From: Candidatus Borrarchaeota archaeon
Lineage (GTDB): Archaea; Asgardarchaeota; Sifarchaeia; Borrarchaeales; Borrarchaeaceae
Length of the DNA stretch: 12,192 bases
NCBI GenBank assembly: GCA_016840645.1
Contig: JAEORY010000073.1
Coordinates: forward strand, 1-12,192
Direction of reading: 5' to 3'
The first letter of the stretch is position 1. Every line of letters begins with the position of its first letter. This document shows positions 1 through 6,383 of this stretch, one piece after another. The notes below the pieces were generated by a model. That model was not told the DNA's origin. It worked only from the letters and a program-made list of their open reading frames with translations, and made no database searches. The position numbers were made by a program, and so were the translations under genes.

Positions 1-465
1 TGTTAGGAGAGCAGACAGTCCAACAATATCTGGTTTTAGTTCCTTGATCTTTTCTATAAATTTTGAGGCAGGTACTTCTGTACCTAAATCAATTACTTCG
101 AATCCGTTAGCAGCTAATAAGGTTGACACAATAGTCTTTCCTATGTCGTGAATGTCACCCTCAACTGTTCCAATAATAATCTTCCCTGCACTGGCCTTTT
201 CTTTCATTTCTACCGAAATATGGGGCTCAAGGAGTTCGACTGCAGCTTTCATAGCTGACGCGGCCATCATCAAATCTACTATAAACAACTCACCTTCTTC
301 GTACTTTGTTCCAACAATCTGAATTCCTTTCTTCAGTCCATTCTCAATAACTTCTAGTGGATTAATTCCTGCATCAAGAGCTTCTTGTGCTAATCTAAGA
401 CTCTCTTCTCTATCTAGGTCAACAATGGAATTTTTAATGCCTTCAAATAATTGTTCATTGCTCAG
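1..465 (-). CDS. Methylamine-type corrinoid protein (MtbC/MttC/MtmC-like), 3' end cut by window
   Basis: The 155 visible codons encode the N-terminal four-helix cap (about residues 1-85) and the start of the Rossmann cobalamin-binding domain of a small methyltransferase corrinoid protein. The corrinoid signature D-x-H-x-x-G is present as D104, H106, G109, with the histidine expected to ligate cobalt. The SxL motif that lines the dimethylbenzimidazole pocket is just visible at the truncated end (LSALL). In the family the protein carries a methyl group from a substrate-specific methyltransferase (MtmB, MtbB or MttB) to a second methyltransferase; the substrate cannot be told without the partner gene. 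The frame opens right after the GS-like gene's TAA, and the only plausible start is CTG at 465-463, 7 nt after a strong GGAGG; no ATG, GTG or TTG occurs near the expected N-terminus. An 18-bp gap suggests co-transcription with the GS-like gene. Confidence 0.9.
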   Translation of the reverse strand, partial: MSNEQLFEGIKNSIVDLDREESLRLAQEALDAGINPLEVIENGLKKGIQIVGTKYEEGELFIVDLMMAASAMKAAVELLEPHISVEMKEKASAGKIIIGTVEGDIHDIGKTIVSTLLAANGFEVIDLGTEVPASKFIEKIKELKPDIVGLSALLT

Positions 466-483
466 CTTATTCCCTCCTTTGGA

Positions 484-1842
484 TTAAAACGTATCACGAT
501 AGTTTTTTAATTCCCAGTCAGTAACAACGCTGTAATATTCTTTCCACTCAGACATTCTGACCTTATAGAACTCATTAAAACCGAAATCGCCCATAATTTC
601 CTTAAAGAAAGCATCCTTTTTAAATTCTGCAAGCGCTTCGCCCAGTGTTCTTGGCAAGTACTCAATGCCTTTCTTTTCAAGATCATCATCCATCAGGTCA
701 CCAGGTTCTATATGGATGGGTTCTGGGGGTTCTATTTTCTTTTTGATCCCTTCTAGGCCACAAGCCAAAATTAAACCTAAAGCGAAATATGGATTCGCTG
801 TGCCATCTGGCAAACGAAATTCTATTCGTGTAGGTTCGGATTCATCTCCTTTTACACGTGTGGGAATTCTTATAGCTGCAGCTCGATTATCAACGCCCCA
901 TATGCAATGTGCAGGAGCCCATGAATGCGGTACAAGACGTTTGTAACTGTTTGGATTTGGTGCACATACCGCACATAAACCTTTTAGATGAGTCATTATT
1001 CCCCCAACAAAATATTTTGCCGTGTCAGATAGGAAATACTCATCACTTTCTGAATAGAAAAGATTATTTTTCCCATTGAGATCCCATAAACTGATGTGAA
1101 AATGCATTCCCGATCCTGCTCCTCCAGGAAATGGCTTGGGCAAGAAAGTTGTTGAATATCCATGATTCAACGCAACTCCTTTAGCTGCATCTTTAAAGGT
1201 CAGAACATTGTCTGCAGCAGTTAGTGCATCTGTATATCTTATCGTTATTTCGTATTGTGCACCGCCGTATTCAGAGATAACACGTTCTATGTCGAGACCC
1301 ATTTTCTCAAATGTGTCCAGCCAATCTTGTATTACATCATTTGCTAAGTCGTACTGGGTGACCGTTCCATATTTTTCGTTATTTTGAGGAACTATATTAC
1401 CACTTTCATCCCGTTTTGTAAGAAAATATTCTAATTCCCCAGCCGCCATTGGAAGAAAGCCCATTTCTTTTGATTGGGAGATAATTCTGCGTAAAAATGC
1501 CCGAGCGTCTGTTGATGATGGCTCAAAATCGGGATTTAATAATTCACATATAAAACGAGCAGAATTTTTTGCATAAGGTAAGATCATAAATGTATGTAGA
1601 TCTGGATAAATTTGAAATTCTTTTGCTGGAGCACCAAAGGAACCATCGAGCACCAAATGATCTAGAGCATTGAAAGATTGAATACCTTTGGCTATACCGA
1701 TCCCCCTTGTGATATGTGATTTTAGATATTTTGCTGTCGAGGCTTTTGCTCGAATGACTCCATCATTGCCAATCCATACAAATCGGATTACTTTAATTTT
1801 CTCTCTCTCAATTGTGTCTAATACCTTTGCTTCATACGCCAT
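484..1842 (-). CDS. Glutamine synthetase-like ligase (FluG / gamma-glutamylmethylamide or gamma-glutamylpolyamine synthetase group)
   Basis: This 452-residue protein is a complete GS-fold enzyme. Visible motifs are the metal-binding GELEYF (about 135-140), glutamates E191 and E198 in the SEYGGAQYE stretch, GSGMHFHIS (243-251), NPNSYKRL (296-303) and EFRLPDGTANP (341-351). The family ligates ammonia or an amine to the gamma-carboxyl of glutamate using ATP, in the cytosol. The N-terminus (RFVWIGNDGVIRAKA, then a DGSFGAP loop) resembles the FluG, PuuA and GMAS side of the family more than housekeeping GlnA, so an amine other than ammonia is likely. It is the first gene of an apparent operon with the corrinoid protein, which makes methylamine an attractive substrate; that is inference from context. 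ATG at 1842 follows only a weak purine-rich stretch. It is divergent from the first aminotransferase, so putrescine or polyamine use is the main alternative. Confidence 0.85.
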   Translation of the reverse strand: MAYEAKVLDTIEREKIKVIRFVWIGNDGVIRAKASTAKYLKSHITRGIGIAKGIQSFNALDHLVLDGSFGAPAKEFQIYPDLHTFMILPYAKNSARFICELLNPDFEPSSTDARAFLRRIISQSKEMGFLPMAAGELEYFLTKRDESGNIVPQNNEKYGTVTQYDLANDVIQDWLDTFEKMGLDIERVISEYGGAQYEITIRYTDALTAADNVLTFKDAAKGVALNHGYSTTFLPKPFPGGAGSGMHFHISLWDLNGKNNLFYSESDEYFLSDTAKYFVGGIMTHLKGLCAVCAPNPNSYKRLVPHSWAPAHCIWGVDNRAAAIRIPTRVKGDESEPTRIEFRLPDGTANPYFALGLILACGLEGIKKKIEPPEPIHIEPGDLMDDDLEKKGIEYLPRTLGEALAEFKKDAFFKEIMGDFGFNEFYKVRMSEWKEYYSVVTDWELKNYRDTF

Positions 1843-1870
1843 CTTTCAGGACACCCTCTGAATTCCTGTT

Positions 1871-1937
1871 TTTAAATTGCAAATATAGGTACTTCCAAAT
1901 TCACCTTTTAAAACAATTTGGTTTAAATTGTAAGTAT
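1871..1937. repeat. Pair of 16-bp direct repeats upstream of the GS-like gene
   Basis: TTTAAATTGCAAATAT at 1871-1886 recurs as TTTAAATTGTAAGTAT at 1922-1937, matching at 14 of 16 positions with starts 51 bp apart. The first copy overlaps a minus-strand TATA-like stretch (CTATATTTGC in the minus sense) about 40 nt before the GS-like start. They may be operator copies or tandem promoter elements. The AT-rich background lowers certainty. Confidence 0.4.
1913..1931. promoter_or_regulatory. Inverted repeat ACAATTT-N5-AAATTGT in divergent promoter region
   Basis: The perfect 7-bp arms ACAATTT (1913-1919) and AAATTGT (1925-1931) flank GGTTT. The second arm overlaps the second 16-bp direct repeat. 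The spacing suits a dimeric DNA-binding protein. It lies about 70 bp upstream of the GS-like start. The function is inferred. Confidence 0.35.
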
Positions 1938-2074
1938 TGTTCGTTCAGTACTTTTGATATTTATAGATTCTTATGTGGGAAGCCAATTCACATTTTTCTA
2001 AATAATAGATTTATCTTTTCTTATTGAAATGACTTCATTTTTCAAAAAAATGAGTCCTTAAACCAATTCTTAGT

Positions 2075-2088
2075 GTTCGAAATCGAAC
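2075..2088. promoter_or_regulatory. Palindrome GTTCGA-AA-TCGAAC upstream of first aminotransferase
   Basis: The perfect 6-bp arms are separated by two bases. The site lies just upstream of a TATA-like TTTTTAAG (2097-2104), itself about 43 bp before the TTG start. It is GC-richer than its surroundings. Its position fits an operator or activator site for the aminotransferase gene; no regulator is identified. Confidence 0.4.
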
Positions 2089-2096
2089 CCTATGGC

Positions 2097-2134
2097 TTTT
2101 TAAGAGTCTTACGTATATATTCATTAAAGGTGAT
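2097..2134 (+). promoter_or_regulatory. Promoter and SD for first aminotransferase
   Basis: TTTTTAAG at 2097-2104 is a candidate archaeal TATA element that would place transcription start near 2125. It is followed by AGGTGAT (2128-2134), a perfect match to the archaeal 16S tail, 5 nt before the TTG at 2140. This SD decides the TTG start. A second AT-rich run at 2113-2120 (GTATATAT) is too close to the start to leave room for the SD leader. Confidence 0.4.
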
Positions 2135-2139
2135 TAGAT

Positions 2140-3483
2140 TTGATAGAGACTGAAACGATTCCAAATATCAAGATTGTTCCGCCTGGTCCTAATGCCAAAA
2201 AACTGCTAGAACTTGATGATAAATACATTTCGCCGTCATATGCGCGATTTTATCCATTGGTTGTAGATTCTGCTAAAGGTTGTCTACTGAAAGATGTTGA
2301 TGAAAACATCTATCTCGATTTTAATGCTGGTATCTCTGTAGTAAACGTTGGTCATTCTCATCCAAAAGTGGTTAAGGCTATTCAGAATCAGGCAACAAAA
2401 CTTATTCATTATTCAAACACAGACTTTTATTATGAAGAAAGTCTGCGACTAGCAGAGAAGTTGTGCAAGGTTACACCTGGTAACTTCCCCAAGCGAGTGT
2501 TCTTTACAAATAGCGGTGCAGAGGCTGTTGAGGCGTCTTTTAAGGTTGCTAGATGGCATACTAGAAGACCTCAAATTGTTGCATTTACTAAGGGATTCCA
2601 TGGACGAACGATGGGTGCGCTGAGTTTGACTGGATCAAAAACTGTTCAGAGAAGATATTTCTTCCCGCTGGTACCTGGGGTTACTCATGTTCCCTATGCC
2701 TATTGTTATCGATGTGCCTTCAAAGAAGAGTATCCTGGATGCGACTTTCAGTGTATCAACTATATAGACGAAGTGGTTTTCGAAACCTTTTTGCCTCCAG
2801 AAGAAACACTTGGTTTTCTGTTTGAACCTATTCAGGGTGAGGGCGGTATTGTTGTCCCACCTGTTGGATATTTTCAACGCTTAAGAAAACTATCGGCCAA
2901 ACATAACATGTTACTCATTGATGATGAGGTTCAAGCTGGTTTAGGGAGAACAGGTAAAATGTTTGCTATTGAACACTGGGGCATTGAACCAGATGTAATT
3001 GCAATTGCGAAAGGCATTGCTGCTGGATTGCCGCTTGGTGCCTGTGTAGCGAAAGCAGATATTATGGATTGGGATCCTGGTGCTCATGCCTCGACGTTTG
3101 CAGGTAATCCTGTATCTTGCGTAGCAGCACTGGAAACTCTTAATATATTAGCTGACGAAAACCTGATCGACAATGCAGCCAAATTGGGAGAGTCCTGCAT
3201 TAAACGACTCAAAGAAATGCAGGAGACATATGAATTGATCGGCGATGTCAGAGGAAAGGGGCTTTTTATCGGTGTTGAACTTGTTAAAGACCGAAAGACT
3301 AAGAAACCGGCAAAAGAAGAAGCTCACGAAGTCATTTTTCAATGTTTTAAAAAAGGATTGGCAATAATCACTGCAGGGCTTTCTACGATTCGAATTGCTC
3401 CACCTTTAGTCATTACAGAAGAACTAATGGATATCGGACTTGAAATATTCGAAGAAGTTTTACGCAAAGTAAGCGTTAAATAA
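2140..3483 (+). CDS. Class-III PLP aminotransferase (GABA/ornithine aminotransferase or amino-acid racemase group)
   Basis: This 447-residue fold-type I PLP enzyme has the class-III landmarks: NSGAEAVE (124-131) for the cofactor phosphate, F153-H154 stacking on the ring, DDEVQAGLGRTG (261-272) with the aspartate that binds the pyridine nitrogen, the Schiff-base lysine K291 (AIAKGIAAG), and STFAGNP (318-324). The family moves an omega- or alpha-amino group to a keto acid. The Pyrococcus-type relatives include ornithine aminotransferases and PLP amino-acid racemases, so transaminase and racemase cannot be separated by eye. A C-x2-C-x8-C-x3-C motif (C189, C192, C201, C205) follows HVPYAY and recurs in the next gene. 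The start is TTG, supported by AGGTGAT 5 nt upstream. It is divergent from the GS-like gene, which could fit amine catabolism (PuuA/PuuE logic), but that is inference. Confidence 0.85.
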   Translation: MIETETIPNIKIVPPGPNAKKLLELDDKYISPSYARFYPLVVDSAKGCLLKDVDENIYLDFNAGISVVNVGHSHPKVVKAIQNQATKLIHYSNTDFYYEESLRLAEKLCKVTPGNFPKRVFFTNSGAEAVEASFKVARWHTRRPQIVAFTKGFHGRTMGALSLTGSKTVQRRYFFPLVPGVTHVPYAYCYRCAFKEEYPGCDFQCINYIDEVVFETFLPPEETLGFLFEPIQGEGGIVVPPVGYFQRLRKLSAKHNMLLIDDEVQAGLGRTGKMFAIEHWGIEPDVIAIAKGIAAGLPLGACVAKADIMDWDPGAHASTFAGNPVSCVAALETLNILADENLIDNAAKLGESCIKRLKEMQETYELIGDVRGKGLFIGVELVKDRKTKKPAKEEAHEVIFQCFKKGLAIITAGLSTIRIAPPLVITEELMDIGLEIFEEVLRKVSVK

Positions 3484-3500
3484 CTCGTTGCCAACCCATA

Positions 3501-3555
3501 TTTTTTATAAATTCATAGTATTATTTTTTAATTAATTATTCACTTAGTTTTTTTT
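3501..3555 (+). terminator. T-tract terminator between the two aminotransferase genes
   Basis: Three T runs (3501-3506, 3524-3529 and 3548-3555, the last 8 T) follow the first aminotransferase without a hairpin, as in archaeal U-tract terminators. The second aminotransferase therefore probably has its own promoter in this 119-bp gap; no clear TATA box stands out. Confidence 0.5.
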
Positions 3556-3602
3556 ATCACTTCTTTAATAGAATTCACACAAAGAGTCACCCTAAGGAGG
3601 GA

Positions 3603-4997
3603 ATGATAATTTCAGAAACTGAATTCAATGAACTTCATTTCCAAGGCGCACCAAAAGTTACAACAGAAATTCCAGGACCAAAATCGCGTATAATATTAGA
3701 AAAACAAAAACTTCTTGATGCTAATGTCGTGAGTTATCCTTTAACTTACTCTTTTGCATTAGAGGCTGCAAAAGGAGCTACATTAATGGATGTTGATGGA
3801 AATGTGTATATTGACTTTTCAGCAGGCGTCTCTGTTTGCAATGTGGGTTATCAAAATCCTTTTGTCCTTGACGTAGTTAAACGTCAAGCCGATAAGATTA
3901 TTCACACCCTAGATATTCCTACTCAAGCGCGTATCGATATTTTAGAAGCACTTTCAAAAATCGCACCAGGAGAAATGAAGGGAAATTCAAAGATTATTTT
4001 TGGAGGTCCTTCAGGATCTGATGCAGTAGAAGCAGCCATAAAACTGGCAAAAATAAATAAGAAAGGCTATAGAATCATAACATTTGAAGGTGGATATCAT
4101 GGGCAAACATCTGGATCATTAGCAGCCACAGCAAAGAAAAGTTACAAAGAGAATTACTTGCCCTTAATTCCAGGCATTGTTCATGTACCCTATCCATATT
4201 GCTATCGTTGTCCCTTTGGAAAAGAATCCGATGTATGTGATATGGAATGTTTGAGATATATCGAACATCTCTTTAGAGATCCTTACTCAGGTCTTGTCCA
4301 ACCAGCAGGCATGATCGTGGAGCCAATCCAAGGCGAAAGTGGCATACTAATTCCACCAAAAGAGTTTATTCAAGGTCTAGCAAGACTCTGCAAAGAAAAC
4401 GATGTTCTATTTGTTTGTGATGAAGTTCAAGCTGGATTCGGACGTACTGGCACATATTGGTGGAGTTGCGAACACTTTGATGTTACACCAGATGCGATTA
4501 CTATGGCTAAATCTCTTGGAGGGATTGGGATCCCAATCGCAGGGATGATGTATAAAAAGGAATTCGATAAAGCGTGGGGTCCAGGAGGGCACATGGGAAC
4601 GTTTAGAGGAAATGTTCTTGGATGTGCCGCAGGCGCAGCGGCAATCAAATTCACAGAAGAAAAGCAACTTCTAAAAAGATCCGCAGAACTTGGTGATTAT
4701 GCGATGAAGAGACTAAAAGATCTACAAAATGAAGTTAATTGTATTGGTGATGTTCGAGGCAAAGGACTATTTTTAGGAGTGGAATTCGTTGAAAATAAAG
4801 ATACTAAAAAACCTGCAGAAGATCTACTTAAAAACGCTGTGGCGAAATGCTTAAAACGTGGCGTAATCGTTTGGAAGGGAGGTCACTGGATAAATGTTGC
4901 AAGGTTCATCCCTGCCTTGACCATAACGAAAGAAATGCTCGACAAAGGACTAGAAATTTTTTCAGAAGTTGTTAAACAACTTGATAAAACTATTTAA
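3603..4997 (+). CDS. Class-III PLP aminotransferase (diaminobutyrate/GABA aminotransferase-like)
   Basis: This 464-residue enzyme is a second class-III aminotransferase, clearly homologous to its neighbour but not a recent copy. Landmarks are GGPSGSDAVE (134-143), CDEVQAGFGRTG (272-283), the Schiff-base lysine K303 (TMAKSLGG) and GGHMGTFRGN (328-337). The GTFRGN pattern recalls 2,4-diaminobutyrate aminotransferases (EctB type), whereas the first enzyme has the GabT-like STFAGNP, so the two probably use different substrates. The same C-x2-C-x8-C-x3-C motif is present (C200, C203, C212, C216). Near the C-terminus the substrate-side loop differs (KGGHWINVARF). ATG at 3603 sits only 2 nt after AAGGAGG (3594-3600), unusually close; no better start is visible downstream. 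The PhzF-family gene follows after 53 bp. Confidence 0.85.
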   Translation: MIISETEFNELHFQGAPKVTTEIPGPKSRIILEKQKLLDANVVSYPLTYSFALEAAKGATLMDVDGNVYIDFSAGVSVCNVGYQNPFVLDVVKRQADKIIHTLDIPTQARIDILEALSKIAPGEMKGNSKIIFGGPSGSDAVEAAIKLAKINKKGYRIITFEGGYHGQTSGSLAATAKKSYKENYLPLIPGIVHVPYPYCYRCPFGKESDVCDMECLRYIEHLFRDPYSGLVQPAGMIVEPIQGESGILIPPKEFIQGLARLCKENDVLFVCDEVQAGFGRTGTYWWSCEHFDVTPDAITMAKSLGGIGIPIAGMMYKKEFDKAWGPGGHMGTFRGNVLGCAAGAAAIKFTEEKQLLKRSAELGDYAMKRLKDLQNEVNCIGDVRGKGLFLGVEFVENKDTKKPAEDLLKNAVAKCLKRGVIVWKGGHWINVARFIPALTITKEMLDKGLEIFSEVVKQLDKTI

Positions 4998-5050
4998 GCC
5001 CTTCATTTCTTTTTTCTTGATTTGATCATTTAACTTATGGGGATTAAAAA

Positions 5051-5944
5051 ATGAAAGGAAATCAATTCTATATAGTTGATGTTTTTGCGGAAAAGAAATA
5101 TGCAGGGAATCAGTTGGCAGTATTCAGGGATGGATATAAGTTTTCTGATGAAGAGATGCAGCTTATCGCAAAAGAAATGCATTTTTCAGAGACGACCTTC
5201 ATTTTATCAGATGAACCAGAAAACAATGGATATAACGTAAGAATTTTCACACCTGCAAGTGAAGTACCATTTGCAGGACATCCAACTTTAGGCACTGCTT
5301 ATATTATCCAAAGAGAAATCATTAAACAACCTGTTAAATTAGTAAATTTGAACCTGAAAGTTGGTCAAATTCCTATCGATCTCTACTATAAGAATGGAGA
5401 ATTAGACAATTTGGTGATGAAGCAAAAGGAACCACATTTTGGATCAGAATTGTCCATAGATGAACTATCAATGGTTCTTAATATCGAAGACAATGAAATA
5501 GATGATAGATTTCCCATCCAAGAAGTATCAACTGGCGTTCCATTCATTATAGTACCAATACGGACACTTAAGTCAATAAAACGAATTAATGTCAATACGG
5601 AGGAATATTATCGTTTGATTGAAAAAACACAAGCTAAAGCTGTACATGTCTTTTGCCCCGAGACTCAGTACGAAGAAAATCACGTTCATGTCAGGATGTT
5701 TGCCTATTATTACGGTGTTCCTGAAGATCCTGCTACAGGAAGTGCTGCAGGCTGCTTAGCTGCATATCTAGTAAAACATCGATATTTTGGACAGAATAAA
5801 GTTGATATCAGAGCAGAACAAGGATATGAGATAGGAAGACCCTCATTGCTATTCTTAAACGCAGAAGAAACAGAAAACAAAAAGATAAGCGTATATGTAG
5901 GGGGCCAAGTGCAAATGGTCGCTAAAGGAGAATTCTGTGAATAA
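5051..5944 (+). CDS. PhzF-family isomerase/epimerase-like protein
   Basis: This 297-residue protein has the two-lobed diaminopimelate-epimerase fold of the PhzF family. The N-terminal signature FYIVDVFAEKKYAGNQLAV is followed by SETTF with E47, equivalent to the catalytic glutamate of PhzF. EVPFAGHPTLGTA (71-83) and DPATGSAAGCLA (226-237) mark the two halves of the active site. Characterised PhzF isomerises dihydro-hydroxyanthranilate in phenazine synthesis, but most members have unknown substrates and no phenazine genes are visible here. The enzymes use acid-base proton shifts and no cofactor. It follows the second aminotransferase by 53 bp and precedes tRNA-Pyl by 49 bp, so pylT may be read from its transcript. 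GGGGAT 6 nt upstream supports the ATG. A role with the aminotransferases on an amino-acid substrate is a guess from context. Confidence 0.85.
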   Translation: MKGNQFYIVDVFAEKKYAGNQLAVFRDGYKFSDEEMQLIAKEMHFSETTFILSDEPENNGYNVRIFTPASEVPFAGHPTLGTAYIIQREIIKQPVKLVNLNLKVGQIPIDLYYKNGELDNLVMKQKEPHFGSELSIDELSMVLNIEDNEIDDRFPIQEVSTGVPFIIVPIRTLKSIKRINVNTEEYYRLIEKTQAKAVHVFCPETQYEENHVHVRMFAYYYGVPEDPATGSAAGCLAAYLVKHRYFGQNKVDIRAEQGYEIGRPSLLFLNAEETENKKISVYVGGQVQMVAKGEFCE

Positions 5945-5967
5945 CAATACCTTTCTCTTAAGAAGGT

Positions 5968-5978
5968 GACTTAAAGTC
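5968..5978. promoter_or_regulatory. Palindrome GACTT-A-AAGTC just upstream of pylT
   Basis: This perfect 11-bp palindrome is centred about 20 bp before the tRNA and contains TTAAAG, a poor TATA-like sequence. It could be a promoter element, an operator or a small hairpin near the tRNA 5' end. A related CTTAAG lies at 5957-5962. Confidence 0.25.
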
Positions 5979-5993
5979 AATATTAGTTATTAT

Positions 5994-6061
5994 GGAGGCC
6001 GGTCGGAAAGATCGCAAGGGTCCTAAGCCCTTGTAGCCGGGTTCAACTCCCGGGGCCTTCG
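5994..6061 (+). tRNA. pylT: tRNA-Pyl (anticodon CUA)
   Basis: The sequence folds into the compact tRNA-Pyl cloverleaf. The acceptor stem is 5994-6000 with 6054-6060 (7 bp, one G-U) and the discriminator is G6061. The D stem is GGTC/GATC (6001-6004 and 6010-6013) with a 5-nt GGAAA loop. The anticodon stem has 6 bp, CAAGGG/CCCTTG (6015-6020 and 6028-6033), around TCCTAAG, with CTA at 6023-6025. The variable loop is only 3 nt (6034-6036). The T stem is CCGGG/CCCGG with loop TTCAACT. The six-bp anticodon stem, 3-nt variable loop, short D loop, G1-C72 pair and G73 are hallmarks of tRNA-Pyl, which inserts pyrrolysine at UAG. No base separates acceptor and D stems (no position 8). The 3' CCA is not encoded. 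Confidence 0.95.
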
Positions 6062-6078
6062 CTTTTGGAGGAAAGTTT

Positions 6079-6363
6079 TTGACTATAAAATTAGCTCGAG
6101 AAAAACGACCACCTCTCAATGAACTCCTACAAAAGATCAAATTGTGGACTTCACGAGGCGGAACACTTCATGGGGTTAAGAAAGTTACTATTGCAGGGTC
6201 TTATCTCAAAATAGAGACGTTCTGCAATAAGTCTATTTTAACACGAAATTCAAGAAGAAGCCGCGCTGCACGATGGTTAAGAAGAGGATGGGCTAAAAAG
6301 ATTTGCAAGACATGTGACATTCAAAAATGGAGGCTCTCTAAATTCTTACGCAAATTTAAATAA
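6079..6363 (+). CDS. pylSn: Pyrrolysyl-tRNA synthetase N-terminal tRNA-binding protein PylSn
   Basis: This 94-residue basic protein matches the N-terminal domain of methanogen PylS as a stand-alone subunit. Conserved stretches are LWTSRGGTLHGVKK (22-35), NSRRSRAARWLRR (57-69) and KKICKTCDI (73-81). H31, C49, C76 and C79 line up with the histidine and cysteines that bind zinc in Methanosarcina PylSn. The family clamps the T arm and the tiny variable loop of tRNA-Pyl, giving the synthetase its specificity. The TTG start at 6079 is set by GGAGG at 6067-6071, only 6 nt past the tRNA 3' end. pylT, pylSn and pylSc are spaced by 17 and 20 bp, so they probably share a transcript from which the tRNA is processed. 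Confidence 0.95.
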   Translation: MTIKLAREKRPPLNELLQKIKLWTSRGGTLHGVKKVTIAGSYLKIETFCNKSILTRNSRRSRAARWLRRGWAKKICKTCDIQKWRLSKFLRKFK

Positions 6364-6383
6364 TTTTTAAGAGAGATAATCAG

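Noticed and set aside
665..946. Plus-strand open frame of 93 codons inside the GS-like gene
   Set aside because: It is a shadow of the GS-like gene on the other strand, with no conserved motif.
1812..2027. Plus-strand open frame of 71 codons in the divergent promoter region
   Set aside because: It overlaps the GS-like start, lacks an SD, and its composition reflects T-rich noncoding DNA.
2113..2120. GTATATAT as the TATA box of the first aminotransferase
   Set aside because: It would place transcription start at the TTG itself, leaving the perfect SD outside the transcript.
2130..2132. GTG as start of the first aminotransferase
   Set aside because: It is out of frame with the protein and lies inside the AGGTGAT SD sequence.
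4407..4667. Minus-strand open frames inside the second aminotransferase
   Set aside because: They lie opposite the PLP-lysine and GTFRGN motifs; shadows of the real gene.
5958..6140. Minus-strand open frame across the tRNA-Pyl gene
   Set aside because: It is antisense to a well-folded tRNA and the pylSn start, with no SD and no recognisable protein.
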